A DNA stretch of 64,000 nucleotides from Virgibacillus doumboii. Its GTDB lineage: Bacteria; Bacillota; Bacilli; Bacillales; Amphibacillaceae. A program made the position numbers and the translations under genes. A model generated the notes under the pieces. It did not search any database, had not been told where the DNA came from, and saw only the letters and a list, made by a program, of their open reading frames with translations. The stretch spans positions 2,914,001 to 2,978,000 of the forward strand of contig NZ_CADCWQ010000001.1 in assembly GCF_902806455.1 (NCBI RefSeq), given 5' to 3'. Positions 1 to 10,670 of the stretch are shown here, piece by piece; within the stretch, counting starts at the first letter, position 1; each line of letters starts with the position of its first letter.

Positions 1-9
1 TAACTTTTA

Positions 10-86
10 TGGGGCGACCGGTGGGGATCGAACCCACGAATGCCGGAGCCACAATCCGGTGCGTTAACCACTTCGCCACGACCGCC
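10..86 (-). tRNA. tRNA-His (GTG)
   Basis: The reverse strand folds as a cloverleaf with anticodon GTG in the loop TTGTGGC. The extra G(-1) pairs with C73, as expected of tRNA-His, and CCA is encoded. It is the last tRNA of the cluster inside the window. No terminator follows before the left edge, so the operon probably continues. Confidence 0.96.
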
Positions 87-97
87 ATCATAGAAAA

Positions 98-171
98 TGG
101 CAGGGGTAGTAGGAATCGAACCCACATCAAAGGTTTTGGAGACCTTCGTTTTACCATTAAACTATACCCCT
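98..171 (-). tRNA. tRNA-Trp (CCA)
   Basis: Cloverleaf on the reverse strand with anticodon loop CTCCAAA (anticodon CCA) and encoded 3' CCA. The acceptor stem begins AGGGGTA. It lies in the tRNA cluster downstream of the 5S gene. Confidence 0.96.
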
Positions 172-189
172 ATCAAGTCTTATATTAAA

Positions 190-274
190 TGGTGGAGGGG
201 GAGAGATTCGAACTCCCGAACCCTGAGGGAGCGGATTTACAGTCCGCCGCGTTTAGCCACTTCGCTACCCCTCC
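190..274 (-). tRNA. tRNA-Tyr (GTA)
   Basis: The 85-nt cloverleaf has the long variable arm of a class II tRNA. The anticodon loop is CTGTAAA (anticodon GTA), the acceptor stem GGAGGGG pairs with CCCCTCC, and CCA is encoded. Confidence 0.96.
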
Positions 275-300
275 ATATATAATAAACAACTATACAAAAA

Positions 301-376
<76 letters not shown>

Positions 377-402
377 GCTAAGTATTATTAATTTATGTAA
401 AA

Positions 403-479
403 TGGCGGTCCGGACGGGACTCGAACCCGCGACCTCCTGCGTGACAGGCAGGCATTCTAACCAACTGAACTACCGGACC
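403..479 (-). tRNA. tRNA-Asp (GTC)
   Basis: Cloverleaf on the reverse strand with anticodon loop CTGTCAC (anticodon GTC), acceptor stem GGTCCGG and encoded CCA. Confidence 0.96.
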
Positions 480-510
480 AAATTATGTAATGTGGAAGTT
501 TAAAATAATT

Positions 511-748
<238 letters not shown>

Positions 749-760
749 CAATGAACTTAA

Positions 761-836
761 TGGTGGAGGATGCAGGGCTCGAACCTGCGACCCCCTGCTT
801 GTAAGGCAGGTGCTCTCCCAGCTGAGCTAATCCTCC
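761..836 (-). tRNA. tRNA-Val (TAC)
   Basis: Cloverleaf on the reverse strand with anticodon loop CTTACAA (anticodon TAC), acceptor stem GGAGGAT and encoded CCA. Confidence 0.96.
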
Positions 837-847
837 ATGTAAGTAAG

Positions 848-922
848 TGGTGACCCGTACGGGATTCGAACCCGTGTTACCGCCGTGAAAGGGCGGTGTC
901 TTAACCACTTGACCAACGGGCC
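848..922 (-). tRNA. tRNA-Glu (TTC)
   Basis: Cloverleaf on the reverse strand with anticodon loop CTTTCAC (anticodon TTC), acceptor stem GGCCCGT and encoded CCA. Confidence 0.96.
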
Positions 923-932
923 TAAATAAAAG

Positions 933-1024
933 TGGCGGAGAGCGAGGGATTCGAACCCTCGAGACCACGGTAGCGGCCTACACGATTTCCAATCGTGCTC
1001 CTTCGACCACTCGGACAGCTCTCC
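933..1024 (-). tRNA. tRNA-Ser (GGA)
   Basis: The 92-nt class II tRNA has a long variable arm. The anticodon loop is TTGGAAA (anticodon GGA), the acceptor stem is GGAGAGC and CCA is encoded. Confidence 0.96.
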
Positions 1025-1025
1025 A

Positions 1026-1100
1026 TGGCTCCACAGGCAGGAATCGAACCTGCGACCGATCGGTTAACAGCCGATTGCTCTACCGCTGAGCTACTGTGGA
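1026..1100 (-). tRNA. tRNA-Asn (GTT)
   Basis: Cloverleaf on the reverse strand with anticodon loop CTGTTAA (anticodon GTT), acceptor stem TCCACAG and encoded CCA. It is the first tRNA after the 5S gene, and only one base separates it from tRNA-Ser. Confidence 0.96.
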
Positions 1101-1114
1101 ATGGAATTAAATTT

Positions 1115-1231
1115 GCCTGGCGGCGTCCTACTCTTGCAGGGGCAAAGCCCCAACTACCATCAGCGCTGGAGAGCTTAACTGCTGTGTTCGGCATGGGAAC
1201 AGGTGTGTCCTCTCCGCTATTGCTACCAGAC
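1115..1231 (-). rRNA. rrf: 5S ribosomal RNA
   Basis: The reverse strand matches Bacillus 5S rRNA throughout, including the loop CCGAACACAGCAGTTAAGC and the end AGTAGGACGCCGCC. It lies about 160 bp after the 23S gene and directly before the tRNA cluster. The exact ends are estimated from terminal-stem pairing. Confidence 0.95.
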
Positions 1232-1611
1232 AAGAAATATGTAAAACCAAGTGATCTCATGATTTTTCGTGACAACCAATATTATAATTGTTTCTCAAAA
1301 AAAATCAAGCAAAATCCATAAATAAATATAGGGAATTATACCCTGAAAACTAAATAAGAGCTTTATATCAACGTCATCAATCATTTTTTAGTTAAGTCCT
1401 CGATCGATTAGTATCCGTCAGCTCCACGTGTCACCACGCTTCCACCTCGGACCTATCTACCTCATCGTCTCTGAGGGATCTTACTCACTCGAAGTGATGG
1501 GAAGTCTCATCTTGAGGGGGGCTTCATGCTTAGATGCTTTCAGCACTTATCCTTGCCACACGTAGCTACCCAGCTATGCTCCTGGCGGAACAACTGGTAC
1601 ACCAGCGGTGT

Positions 1612-1645
<34 letters not shown>

Positions 1646-1669
1646 CTCTCAAACTTCCAGCGCCCACGA

Positions 1670-1753
<84 letters not shown>

Positions 1754-1758
1754 GACTA

Positions 1759-1867
<109 letters not shown>

Positions 1868-2023
1868 GATGGCCCTTCCATGCGGAACCACCGGATCACT
1901 AAGCCCGACTTTCGTCCCTGCTCGACTTGTAGGTCTCGCAGTCAAGCTCCCTTCTGCCTTTACACTCTGCGAATGATTTCCAACCATTCTGAGGGAACCT
2001 TTGGGCGCCTCCGTTACCTTTTG

Positions 2024-2059
<36 letters not shown>

Positions 2060-2314
2060 CTGTCTCCGGACCGGATCACGGCCCTGGGTTAGAATGTCCG
2101 TACAGCCAGGGTGGTATCCCACGGGTGCCTCCACCGAAGCTGGCGCTCCGGTTTCGATGGCTCCCACCTATCCTGTACAAGCTGTACCAACATTCAATAT
2201 CAGGCTACAGTAAAGCTCCACGGGGTCTTTCCGTCCTGTCGCGGGTAATGTGCATCTTCACACATCGTATAATTTCACCGGGTCTCTCGTTGAGACAGTG
2301 CCCAAGTCGTTGCA

Positions 2315-2391
<77 letters not shown>

Positions 2392-3080
2392 TGGGGCTTC
2401 GGTTCTACGCTTCGGCCGAAGGCCTAACGCTTCCCCTTAACCTTCCAGCACCGGGCAGGTGTCAGCCCCTATACTTCGCCTTTCGGCTTCGCAGAGACCT
2501 GTGTTTTTGCTAAACAGTCGCTTGGGCCTATTCACTGCGGCTCACTCGTAAGTGAGCACCCCTTCTCCCGAAGTTACGGGGTCATTTTGCCGAGTTCCTT
2601 AACGAGAGTTCTCCCGCTCACCTTAGGATTCTCTCCTCGCCTACCTGTGTCGGTTTGCGGTACGGGCACCTATGAACTCACTAGAGGCTTTTCTTGGCAG
2701 TGTGAAATCCGGAACTTCGGTACTATATTTCCCTCCCCATCACAGCTTGAAATCATTGGACGGATTTGCCTATCCAACTTCCTCACTGCTTGGGCGCACT
2801 TTTCCAGCTGTGCGCTTTCCTTATCCTACTGCGTCCCCCCATCATTCAAACGCTCATGAGGTGGTACAGGAATATCTGCCTGTTGTCCATCGCCTACGCC
2901 TTTCGGCCTCTGCTTAGGTCCCGACTAACCCTGAGAGGACGAGCCTTCCTCAGGAAACCTTAGGCTTTCGGTGAAAGAGATTCTCACTCTTTTTTCGCTA
3001 CTCATACCGGCATTCTCACTTCCAGACGCTCCACCAGTCCTCACGGTCTGACTTCACAGCACCTGGAACGCTCTCCTACC

Positions 3081-3520
3081 AAACAGAAGTCAGATGCCAG
3101 AAATTAGAAGTCAGATTCATTTCCACTTTTGTATTAAGGAATAAATCTGTTTGCCTAACTCTTCATATTGCTGAAAGAGATACGTATATTTCTGTTCATC
3201 CAGATACTTTAGGTCTTTAGCGAAGTCTATCATTACCTTGACTTCATTATTAGAACCAAGTGATATTTTAAGGAACCGCTTGAAATCATTCACTGAATCC
3301 TTCTTTCCATATCCCTCCGCAATATTTGCAGGAATAGAAAGAGCAGCTCTTCTTATTTGTGCACCAAGTTCATACGTTTCAAAGTTGGGGAATTCTAAGC
3401 TGATTTGATGAACTTTTAAAGCAAGCTCATAAGATTGTTGATAAATCCTTAGATCTTTATAGTGTTTGATCACAGTCTTCCCTCACTTCTGACTTCCGAC
3501 CTCTGGCATCTGACCTCTGC
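3081..3520 (-). other. 23S rRNA intervening sequence (helix 45)
   Basis: The ends form an inverted repeat: 3085-3101 and 3502-3518 are complementary over 17 bp with one mismatch (left arm AGAAGTCAGATGCCAGA). Extra copies of AGAAGTCAGA lie just inside each arm, so a long, slippery stem can form. This stem sits where helix 45 normally ends in a short loop, the classical Salmonella-type IVS site. The loop carries a protein gene at 3117-3473. Confidence 0.9.
3117..3473 (-). CDS. 23S rRNA IVS-encoded four-helix-bundle protein
   Basis: This 118-residue protein belongs to the 23S rRNA-intervening-sequence protein family (S23/four-helix bundle). It has the family's central motif, seen here as RRAALSIPANIAEGYG near residue 42, followed by FKRFLKISLGSNNE. 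It is all-helical with no catalytic motif. It starts at GTG, six bases after a GAGGG ribosome binding site, and lies on the same strand as the rRNA. The family's molecular role is not settled; members also occur outside rRNA genes. Translation from within an rRNA operon transcript would have to precede or compete with processing of the insert. Confidence 0.92.
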   Translation of the reverse strand: MIKHYKDLRIYQQSYELALKVHQISLEFPNFETYELGAQIRRAALSIPANIAEGYGKKDSVNDFKRFLKISLGSNNEVKVMIDFAKDLKYLDEQKYTYLFQQYEELGKQIYSLIQKWK

Positions 3521-3569
3521 TTCCGCAGCTTCGGTGATACGTTTAGCCCCGGTACATTTTCGGCGCAGA

Positions 3570-3631
<62 letters not shown>

Positions 3632-4511
3632 TGGTTGTCTGGGCAACTCCACATCCTTTTCCACTTAACGTATACTTTGGGACCTTAGCTGGCGGTCTGG
3701 GCTGTTTCCCTTTCGACTATGAACCTTATCACCCATAGTCTGACTCCCAAGGATACGTAGCTGGCATTCGGAGTTTGACTGAATTTGGTAACCCGGTGAG
3801 GGCCCCTCATCCAATCAGTGCTCTACCTCCAGTACGCCTACCTTGAGGCTAGCCCTAAAGCTATTTCGGAGAGAACCAGCTATCTCCGTGTTCGATTGGC
3901 ATTTCACCCCTACCCACACCTCATCCCCGCATTTTTCAACATACGTGGGTTCGGGCCTCCAGTCAGTGTTACCTGACCTTCACCCTGGACATGGGTAGAT
4001 CACACGGTTTCGGGTCTGCGACCGTATACTATTTCGCCCTGTTCAGACTCGCTTTCGCTGCGGCTCCGTGTCTGCCACTTAACCTTGCATACGATCGTAA
4101 CTCGCCGGTCCATTCTACAAAAGGTACGCCGTCACCCATTAACGGGCTTCGACTACTTGTAGGCACACGGTTTCAGGTTCTCTTTCACTCCCCTCCCGGG
4201 GTGCTTTTCACCTTTCCCTCACGGTACTGGTTCACTATCGGTCACTAGGGAGTATTTAGCCTTGGGAGATGGTCCTCCCGGATTCCGACGGAATTCCTCG
4301 TGTTCCGCCGTACTCAGGATCCACTCCGGAGGAAACACGCTTTCAACTACAGGGCTCTTACCTTCTTCGGCTGACCATTCCAGGTCGATTCATCTAACGT
4401 ATTTCTTGGTAACTCCAATGGAGTGTCCTACAACCCCAGAAAGCAAGCTTTCTGGTTTGGGCTGTTTCCGTTTCGCTCGCCGCTACTTGGGAAATCGCGT
4501 TTGCTTTCTCT

Positions 4512-4546
<35 letters not shown>

Positions 4547-4915
4547 ATGCCTCTTGTGCCCTATGTATTCAGACACAAGTACTGCTCCATTACGAACAGC
4601 GGGTTCCCCCATTCGGAAATCCCCGGATCGAAGTCTACTTACGACTCCCCGGGGCATATCGGTGTTAGTCCCGTCCTTCTTCGGCTCCTAGTGCCAAGGC
4701 ATTCACCGTGCGCCCTTCTTCACTTAACTATCTTACAATGAATAAGCGTTACTAATAAATTAGCCTTGCTTTTAATTGATGTCGTTGATTACTCTTATTT
4801 AGTTTTCAAGGTACAAAAAGAGAGATTTACTCCCTCAAAACTGAACCAAACAACCACATATGCCCTTACCGGGGGGACTTCGTAAGAAGTCCTGCCCAGC
4901 GTTCCATCTAATTAT

Positions 4916-6484
<1,569 letters not shown>

Positions 6485-6574
6485 AAAGTTTGTATATGAT
6501 TGACACCGTCAACCATATCATTGTCTTAGCTTTAAAAATTGATTCGAGGATCGAAGCCTTCATTCAGATTACTG

Positions 6575-6612
6575 TAATCTGACTTCCGACCTCTTACCTC
6601 TGACATCTGTTT
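6575..6612. repeat. IVS-stem-like sequence in the 16S leader
   Basis: Positions 6578-6594 are identical over 17 bases to 3488-3504, part of one arm of the 23S intervening sequence, and the resemblance continues more loosely to 6611. It lies about 95 bp upstream of mature 16S rRNA in the transcribed leader. It may be the scar of a lost insert or a shared processing site. Confidence 0.55.
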
Positions 6613-6625
6613 GGTTGTTTTGTTC

Positions 6626-6646
6626 AGTTTTCAAAGAGCAAATTTC
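6626..6646 (-). promoter_or_regulatory. boxA-like antitermination element of the rRNA leader
   Basis: On the reverse strand the leader contains TGCTCTTTGAAAACTGAAC, the usual Bacillus rRNA-leader boxA context. It lies between promoter P2 and the 16S gene. Confidence 0.6.
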
Positions 6647-6676
6647 GTTGCCGCCTCTCAAAATGGCGACTTTATT

Positions 6677-6705
6677 AATATACCATCTTTTAAACACAAA
6701 GTCAA
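6677..6705 (-). promoter_or_regulatory. rRNA promoter P2
   Basis: On the reverse strand a perfect -35 TTGACT (6700-6705) and -10 TATATT (6677-6682) are separated by exactly 17 bp. It lies about 190 bp before the 16S gene, at the usual place for the proximal rRNA promoter in Bacillus. Confidence 0.85.
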
Positions 6706-6849
6706 TGACTTTTTTAAATCATTTTTAAAAGATGTCCGCTGCCTCAAAAAGCAACGATATATAATTTACCATGTTTTCCTCTCTTGTTCAAGAGGAAATT
6801 ATTAGAAATCTGTCGGCTGAATTCAATATGAATTTTTGCGACGGATTTA

Positions 6850-6878
6850 ACTTTACCATGGTTAATTTTTTAAGTCAA
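6850..6878 (-). promoter_or_regulatory. rRNA promoter P1
   Basis: On the reverse strand -35 TTGACT (6873-6878) and -10 TAAAGT (6850-6855) are separated by 17 bp, about 170 bp upstream of P2. Tandem P1/P2 promoters are standard for Bacillus rRNA operons. The flanks are AT-rich. Confidence 0.75.
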
Positions 6879-7002
6879 TCATTATTTTTAATAAATGAAT
6901 TTCCATTATTATACATAGCTATGGCTACCGTTCCCCAAAGAAACCGTAGCCAAACACACCTCTAAATCATATGCATGAAACACTTTTATGGTGAATGTAA
7001 AA

Positions 7003-7878
7003 TCACGCCTCATGATTGACTCGATATTTCCGCTGGTATATTCCGACACCTTTTGTTTCAACTCTTTCCGCTGTGAGGATCCCTTTTTCTGTCAAATAAC
7101 TGAGCATTGCAGTTAAATCCAATTGATATGGTGTAACGTTACTGTTCTGCTTCAAATAGCCATATGACCATGCACCATCTTTAGAAGCCATAATATCCAG
7201 CAAATGTTTTGCGGACACCTTTGCTCTTGTACTGATTGCAAAGTCAGCAGCTAAAATCATCAGCTGAAGCCGTTTATCTATTTCTTCATTACTATTTATT
7301 AGCTCTTCATATAGTTTATATACTTCCGGATCAATTTTTCTTACTTGATTCCAAAGTGTCACTTCCGGGTGGTATCCTTTTTCAATTACAGCGAGCCTTG
7401 CTAAATAATGCAGGGAATGCACCATTCGGCTGTAGGAATCTTTATATTGTTCCGATGCGTACAGGTCTTTCACTTCACTATAACTTTTGACCAGTTTTCC
7501 AAATTCCCTCGCTTTACGCAGATCTCTTTTTTCATGTGGAAAATTACGCATCTGGTCCCTTAACCGGGCTAAATATTCATTTCTGTCAAAAATAACTTTT
7601 CCATCCAATACCCACTGAACAGCTTTTCGGTTTGCACTTGTTTCGATCCATTCCATAAACAGGTATTCCGTTACTGTATGCAGTCCAGCTGTCTTATCAT
7701 CAAATTCATAATGTTTTTCCTGCCATTGACTTTCTGCATCCTTTACAATAATAAGCAGGATGACATCAAAATTATCGGTGATTGGGCTGTTTGGTTTTGT
7801 TTTTTCAATGATAACAATTCCCAGTGTATTGGAATCACTGGCACGTTCCTGATATAACGGTCGTAATACATCTTCCAT
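7003..7878 (-). CDS. ygxA: YgxA-like nucleotidyltransferase-fold protein
   Basis: This 291-residue cytoplasmic protein corresponds to B. subtilis YgxA, which also lies beside an rRNA operon and perR. The N-terminal part (about 1-120) resembles a nucleotidyltransferase-like domain, and the C-terminal part is helical with a winged-helix-like end. The start ATG follows a GGAGGC ribosome binding site. It is transcribed toward the rRNA operon and divergently from ygzB. No reaction has been established for the family; I assign identity by sequence and context only. Confidence 0.85.
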   Translation of the reverse strand: MEDVLRPLYQERASDSNTLGIVIIEKTKPNSPITDNFDVILLIIVKDAESQWQEKHYEFDDKTAGLHTVTEYLFMEWIETSANRKAVQWVLDGKVIFDRNEYLARLRDQMRNFPHEKRDLRKAREFGKLVKSYSEVKDLYASEQYKDSYSRMVHSLHYLARLAVIEKGYHPEVTLWNQVRKIDPEVYKLYEELINSNEEIDKRLQLMILAADFAISTRAKVSAKHLLDIMASKDGAWSYGYLKQNSNVTPYQLDLTAMLSYLTEKGILTAERVETKGVGIYQRKYRVNHEA

Positions 7879-8004
7879 TTTATGAAGCCTCCATTAACAT
7901 CGATACTATATATTTCGTTATAATTTTGTGAAATCCTTTTTTCATAAACAAAAAAAACATTAAAATATGCTATACTACCATGGAAAGGAATAAGGAGGAC
8001 AACT

Positions 8005-8400
8005 ATGGCGCAACAATTGGTCTATTCAAGTAAAATAAATAAAATCCGTTCATTTGCCCTGATCCAGATTTTTATTGGATTTGCTTTTATGTACGGTGGT
8101 ATTTTAACAAAAAAAATCGAATGGTTAATGGTAACATTCTTTCTGATTGGTGTATTATTTGTGATTTTCAGCTGTGTCGTTTATTTCTGGATTGGCATGC
8201 TCTCGACGAAGGCAGTTCCGATTGTTTGTCCAAACTGCGAAAAGCCAACTAAGATGCTTGGACGTGTTGATGCATGTATGCACTGCAAGCAGCCATTAAC
8301 ACTTGATAAAGATCTGGAAGGTATGGAATTCGACGAAAAATACAACAAGCGAAAATATCGCAAAGCAGTGAAGGCTAAAGCGAATAACGATGAAAAATAA
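8005..8400 (+). CDS. ygzB: YgzB-family membrane protein
   Basis: This 131-residue protein has two membrane segments (about 18-36 and 44-68). A C-terminal cytoplasmic part carries a CPNC...CMHC zinc-ribbon-like motif (residues about 75-95) and ends in a lysine-rich tail. It matches B. subtilis YgzB, found next to perR. A TATACT -10 at 7971-7976 and the ribosome binding site AGGAGG precede it, and a hairpin terminator follows at once. Function is unknown. Confidence 0.9.
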   Translation: MAQQLVYSSKINKIRSFALIQIFIGFAFMYGGILTKKIEWLMVTFFLIGVLFVIFSCVVYFWIGMLSTKAVPIVCPNCEKPTKMLGRVDACMHCKQPLTLDKDLEGMEFDEKYNKRKYRKAVKAKANNDEK

Positions 8401-8426
8401 AATCCGTCATTGTGGCGGATTTTTTA
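8400..8426 (+). terminator. terminator of ygzB
   Basis: The hairpin AAATCCGTCA-TTG-TGGCGGATTT is followed by a T run immediately after the ygzB stop. Confidence 0.85.
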
Positions 8427-8445
8427 AATCCTGCAGCATAATCAA

Positions 8446-8486
8446 AAAAATCCAGATATCCGTCATGCAGACATCTGGATTTTCAT
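8446..8486 (-). terminator. terminator of perR
   Basis: On the reverse strand ATCCAGATGTCTG and ATATCTGGAT form a stem followed by TTTTTTT, just downstream of the perR stop. Confidence 0.8.
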
Positions 8487-8493
8487 TATATAA

Positions 8494-8943
8494 TCAGTGC
8501 TTTTGCGTTTGTACTTGCTGGCAGTCTTCACATTTTCCGTAAATCTCCATCCGGTGGGAGCTTACATCAAATCCCGTCACCTGTTCAGCCAACGATTCCA
8601 CTTCATCCAATGTAGGGTAGTGGAAATCAACTATTTTGCCGCAATCATTACAAATAATATGATAATGCTCCGTTGTATTACAGTCGAACCGGCTGGATGA
8701 ATCGCCATACGTAAGTTCACGAACAAGTCCAATTTCCCGCAATACACGCAAATTATTGTAAACTGTAGCAACACTCATATTTGGAAATTTCCCCTCGAGC
8801 GCTTTATATATATCATCGGCTGTCGGGTGAATCATCGAGTTAAGAAGATACTCAAGAACCGCATGACGTTGTGGTGTTATCCGTACGCCAGACTCTTTTA
8901 GGGTATCAATAGCTTCACGTAATTGTTTTTCAGACACCGTCAT
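8494..8943 (-). CDS. perR: peroxide stress regulator PerR (Fur family)
   Basis: PerR represses peroxide-defence and metal-homeostasis genes when loaded with Mn or Fe, and is inactivated by metal-catalysed histidine oxidation. The 149-residue protein has the winged helix (about 15-85), the regulatory-metal region around [10 protein letters not shown] and two CxxC zinc pairs (CNDC and CEDC near the C-terminus). I chose the ATG at 8943 because GAGGTG lies in front of it and the resulting length equals the family's; a longer reading has no ribosome binding site. A Per box overlaps its promoter, so it is probably autoregulated. A perfect Per box also precedes the zosA-like gene at 56329. Confidence 0.95.
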   Translation of the reverse strand: MTVSEKQLREAIDTLKESGVRITPQRHAVLEYLLNSMIHPTADDIYKALEGKFPNMSVATVYNNLRVLREIGLVRELTYGDSSSRFDCNTTEHYHIICNDCGKIVDFHYPTLDEVESLAEQVTGFDVSSHRMEIYGKCEDCQQVQTQKH

Positions 8944-8989
8944 GCACCTCGCTTTCAATAATATGTGGAAGCCTAATAACATTCTTATA

Positions 8990-9004
8990 TTATAATTCTT
9001 ATAA
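8990..9004. promoter_or_regulatory. Per box upstream of perR
   Basis: TTATAATTCTTATAA matches the PerR consensus TTATAATNATTATAA at all but one position. It lies just downstream of the perR -10, which suits autorepression. Confidence 0.8.
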
Positions 9005-9006
9005 TT

Positions 9007-9036
9007 AGTGTACCCGCTCCTAAAGGATTCTGTCAA
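9007..9036 (-). promoter_or_regulatory. perR promoter
   Basis: On the reverse strand -35 TTGACA (9031-9036) and -10 TACACT (9007-9012) are separated by 18 bp. The Per box begins three bases downstream of the -10. Confidence 0.7.
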
Positions 9037-9077
9037 TATAAGTGTATTGAGCCGTTACAGTTATTATTACCTGAAAA

Positions 9078-9115
9078 CGAAAAACGAACGATTCCATATA
9101 TTGAAAATCGTTCGC
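9078..9115 (-). terminator. terminator of the cobalamin adenosyltransferase operon
   Basis: On the reverse strand CGAACGATT (9106-9114) and AATCGTTCG (9085-9093) form a stem followed by a T-rich run. Confidence 0.85.
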
Positions 9116-9128
9116 TGCTGGTCGCTGT

Positions 9129-9686
9129 CTATATATCCGCTTTTAATGGAATTTCGGTCCCACCAAGCTTTTGATTAACATACCGTGCTGCCACAAACAG
9201 GAAGTCAGAAAGCCGGTTTAAATACTGTACTACCAGTGGGTTGACATTCTCTTCACCCAATCCGACAGCTGTTCGTTCCGCCCGTCTGGTTACTGTTCTT
9301 GCTGTGTGCAATGCACTTGATGCGCTGTGTCCTGATGGCAAAATAAAGTTGCGTAACATCTCCAGGTCTTTATCCCATTCATCCATTTGCTCTTCAAGTT
9401 CCTTAATGTAGTACTCTTTCAGTTTCCACTTTACTTCCTTATCTGCTGGTGTCGCAAGTTCAGCACCAACATGGAATAAGATCGTTTGAACACGGTGCAT
9501 TTTGTCCATAAATGCTTCTTTCTCCGCCCATTCTTCTTTATCGAGAAAGCTTAAAGCGAGTCCTATCATTGAATTCGCCTCATCACAGGTTCCATACGCC
9601 TCCACCCGCAAATCAGTCTTTGGAACACGTGAACCATAGATAAGTGATGTTGTTCCCTTATCGCCTTTTCTTGTATAAATCCGCAT
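9129..9686 (-). CDS. PduO-type cob(I)alamin adenosyltransferase
   Basis: The enzyme transfers the adenosyl group of ATP to cob(I)alamin to form adenosylcobalamin. The 185-residue length is typical. It begins with the ATP-binding motif of the family, RIYTRKGDKGTTSL, and has the later ATP-binding region HTARTVTRRAERTAV (about 129-143) and the helix NRLSDFLFVAARYVN. It corresponds to B. subtilis YvqK. Its start lies two bases after the stop of the upstream dehydrogenase gene, so the two are co-transcribed. A terminator follows. Confidence 0.93.
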   Translation of the reverse strand: MRIYTRKGDKGTTSLIYGSRVPKTDLRVEAYGTCDEANSMIGLALSFLDKEEWAEKEAFMDKMHRVQTILFHVGAELATPADKEVKWKLKEYYIKELEEQMDEWDKDLEMLRNFILPSGHSASSALHTARTVTRRAERTAVGLGEENVNPLVVQYLNRLSDFLFVAARYVNQKLGGTEIPLKADI

Positions 9687-9688
9687 GA

Positions 9689-10639
9689 TTAATACCCCCT
9701 GGTTACATCAATTTTATTTACATAATGATTGCTGTTTTCCATATACGCTTGCAGGTTCTTTTCAAAAATATCCAATGCACGCGTCAGATAATGTGGTGAA
9801 ATTCCTGACATATGCGGAGTAACCGTTATATTCTCCTCTTCCCAAAACGGATGGTCATCCGGAAGCGGTTCGGTTTCAAACACGTCCAGGACTGCATGAG
9901 CAATTTCTTCTTCACGTACAGCTTTTAAAATTACATCACTTGGAACGACATCACCGCGGCCCATGTTCAAAAACACCGCATGATTCGGCAGCATTTGAAA
10001 GTGTTCGCAGGAAAAAAAGTTCGCAGTCTCAGGCGTACTTGGCAGGACAGATACAACAAAATCCGCTTCCGGAAGTACTTTCGCAAGCTCTTCAGACGTG
10101 AAGTTTTGATCAAAAAATTCCACAGACCGTCCGCTTCTCGATACGCCATATGTTTTCATCTGAAATGCCTTTGCCAACCGGGCGACTTCTTGTCCAATCG
10201 CACCGGTTCCGGCGACAACCATCGTTTTACCGGTAATTTCCCGCATTTTCACCGAGTGATCCCACTCTTTGGCTGTCTCTTTTCTTATCATTTCCTTGCC
10301 CTGGCGATATACTTGAAGCAGCATAAATATCGCATATTCCGCCATCGGAGTCTTATGGATTCCTCTGGCATTTGTAACAAGGATGCCCAGCTCATGTATT
10401 GCTTCGAACGGCATCTTGTCCATTCCCGCTGAAAGTACCATGATCCATTTCAGCTGTCGTGCCTGACTGATTATGTCAGCAGTAAGATCTCCACCATATG
10501 TAAGCATAATTTCCGCTTCATTGATATGTTGCTTTGCCTCATCGATATTATCGCAAAAAATGAATGTCAGGTCCGGATATTTTTCCATAAGTTTTACTTT
10601 GTGCTTTGTTGAAAGTTTGGCTGAAGATACAATACGCAA
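9689..10639 (-). CDS. D-isomer-specific 2-hydroxyacid dehydrogenase
   Basis: NAD(P)-dependent enzyme of the D-2-hydroxyacid dehydrogenase family, 316 residues. The nucleotide-binding region has GTGAIGQEVARLA (about 141-153). The catalytic residues are visible: Arg in NMGRGDVV, Glu in DVFETEPLP and His in TPHMSG. The first part resembles the substrate-binding domain. Substrate cannot be told from sequence; members act on glyoxylate, hydroxypyruvate or other 2-oxoacids. It forms a two-gene operon with the adenosyltransferase. Confidence 0.9.
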   Translation of the reverse strand: MRIVSSAKLSTKHKVKLMEKYPDLTFIFCDNIDEAKQHINEAEIMLTYGGDLTADIISQARQLKWIMVLSAGMDKMPFEAIHELGILVTNARGIHKTPMAEYAIFMLLQVYRQGKEMIRKETAKEWDHSVKMREITGKTMVVAGTGAIGQEVARLAKAFQMKTYGVSRSGRSVEFFDQNFTSEELAKVLPEADFVVSVLPSTPETANFFSCEHFQMLPNHAVFLNMGRGDVVPSDVILKAVREEEIAHAVLDVFETEPLPDDHPFWEEENITVTPHMSGISPHYLTRALDIFEKNLQAYMENSNHYVNKIDVTRGY

Positions 10640-10670
10640 GCCACTACCTCCCCACTTTCACTATTTATCT

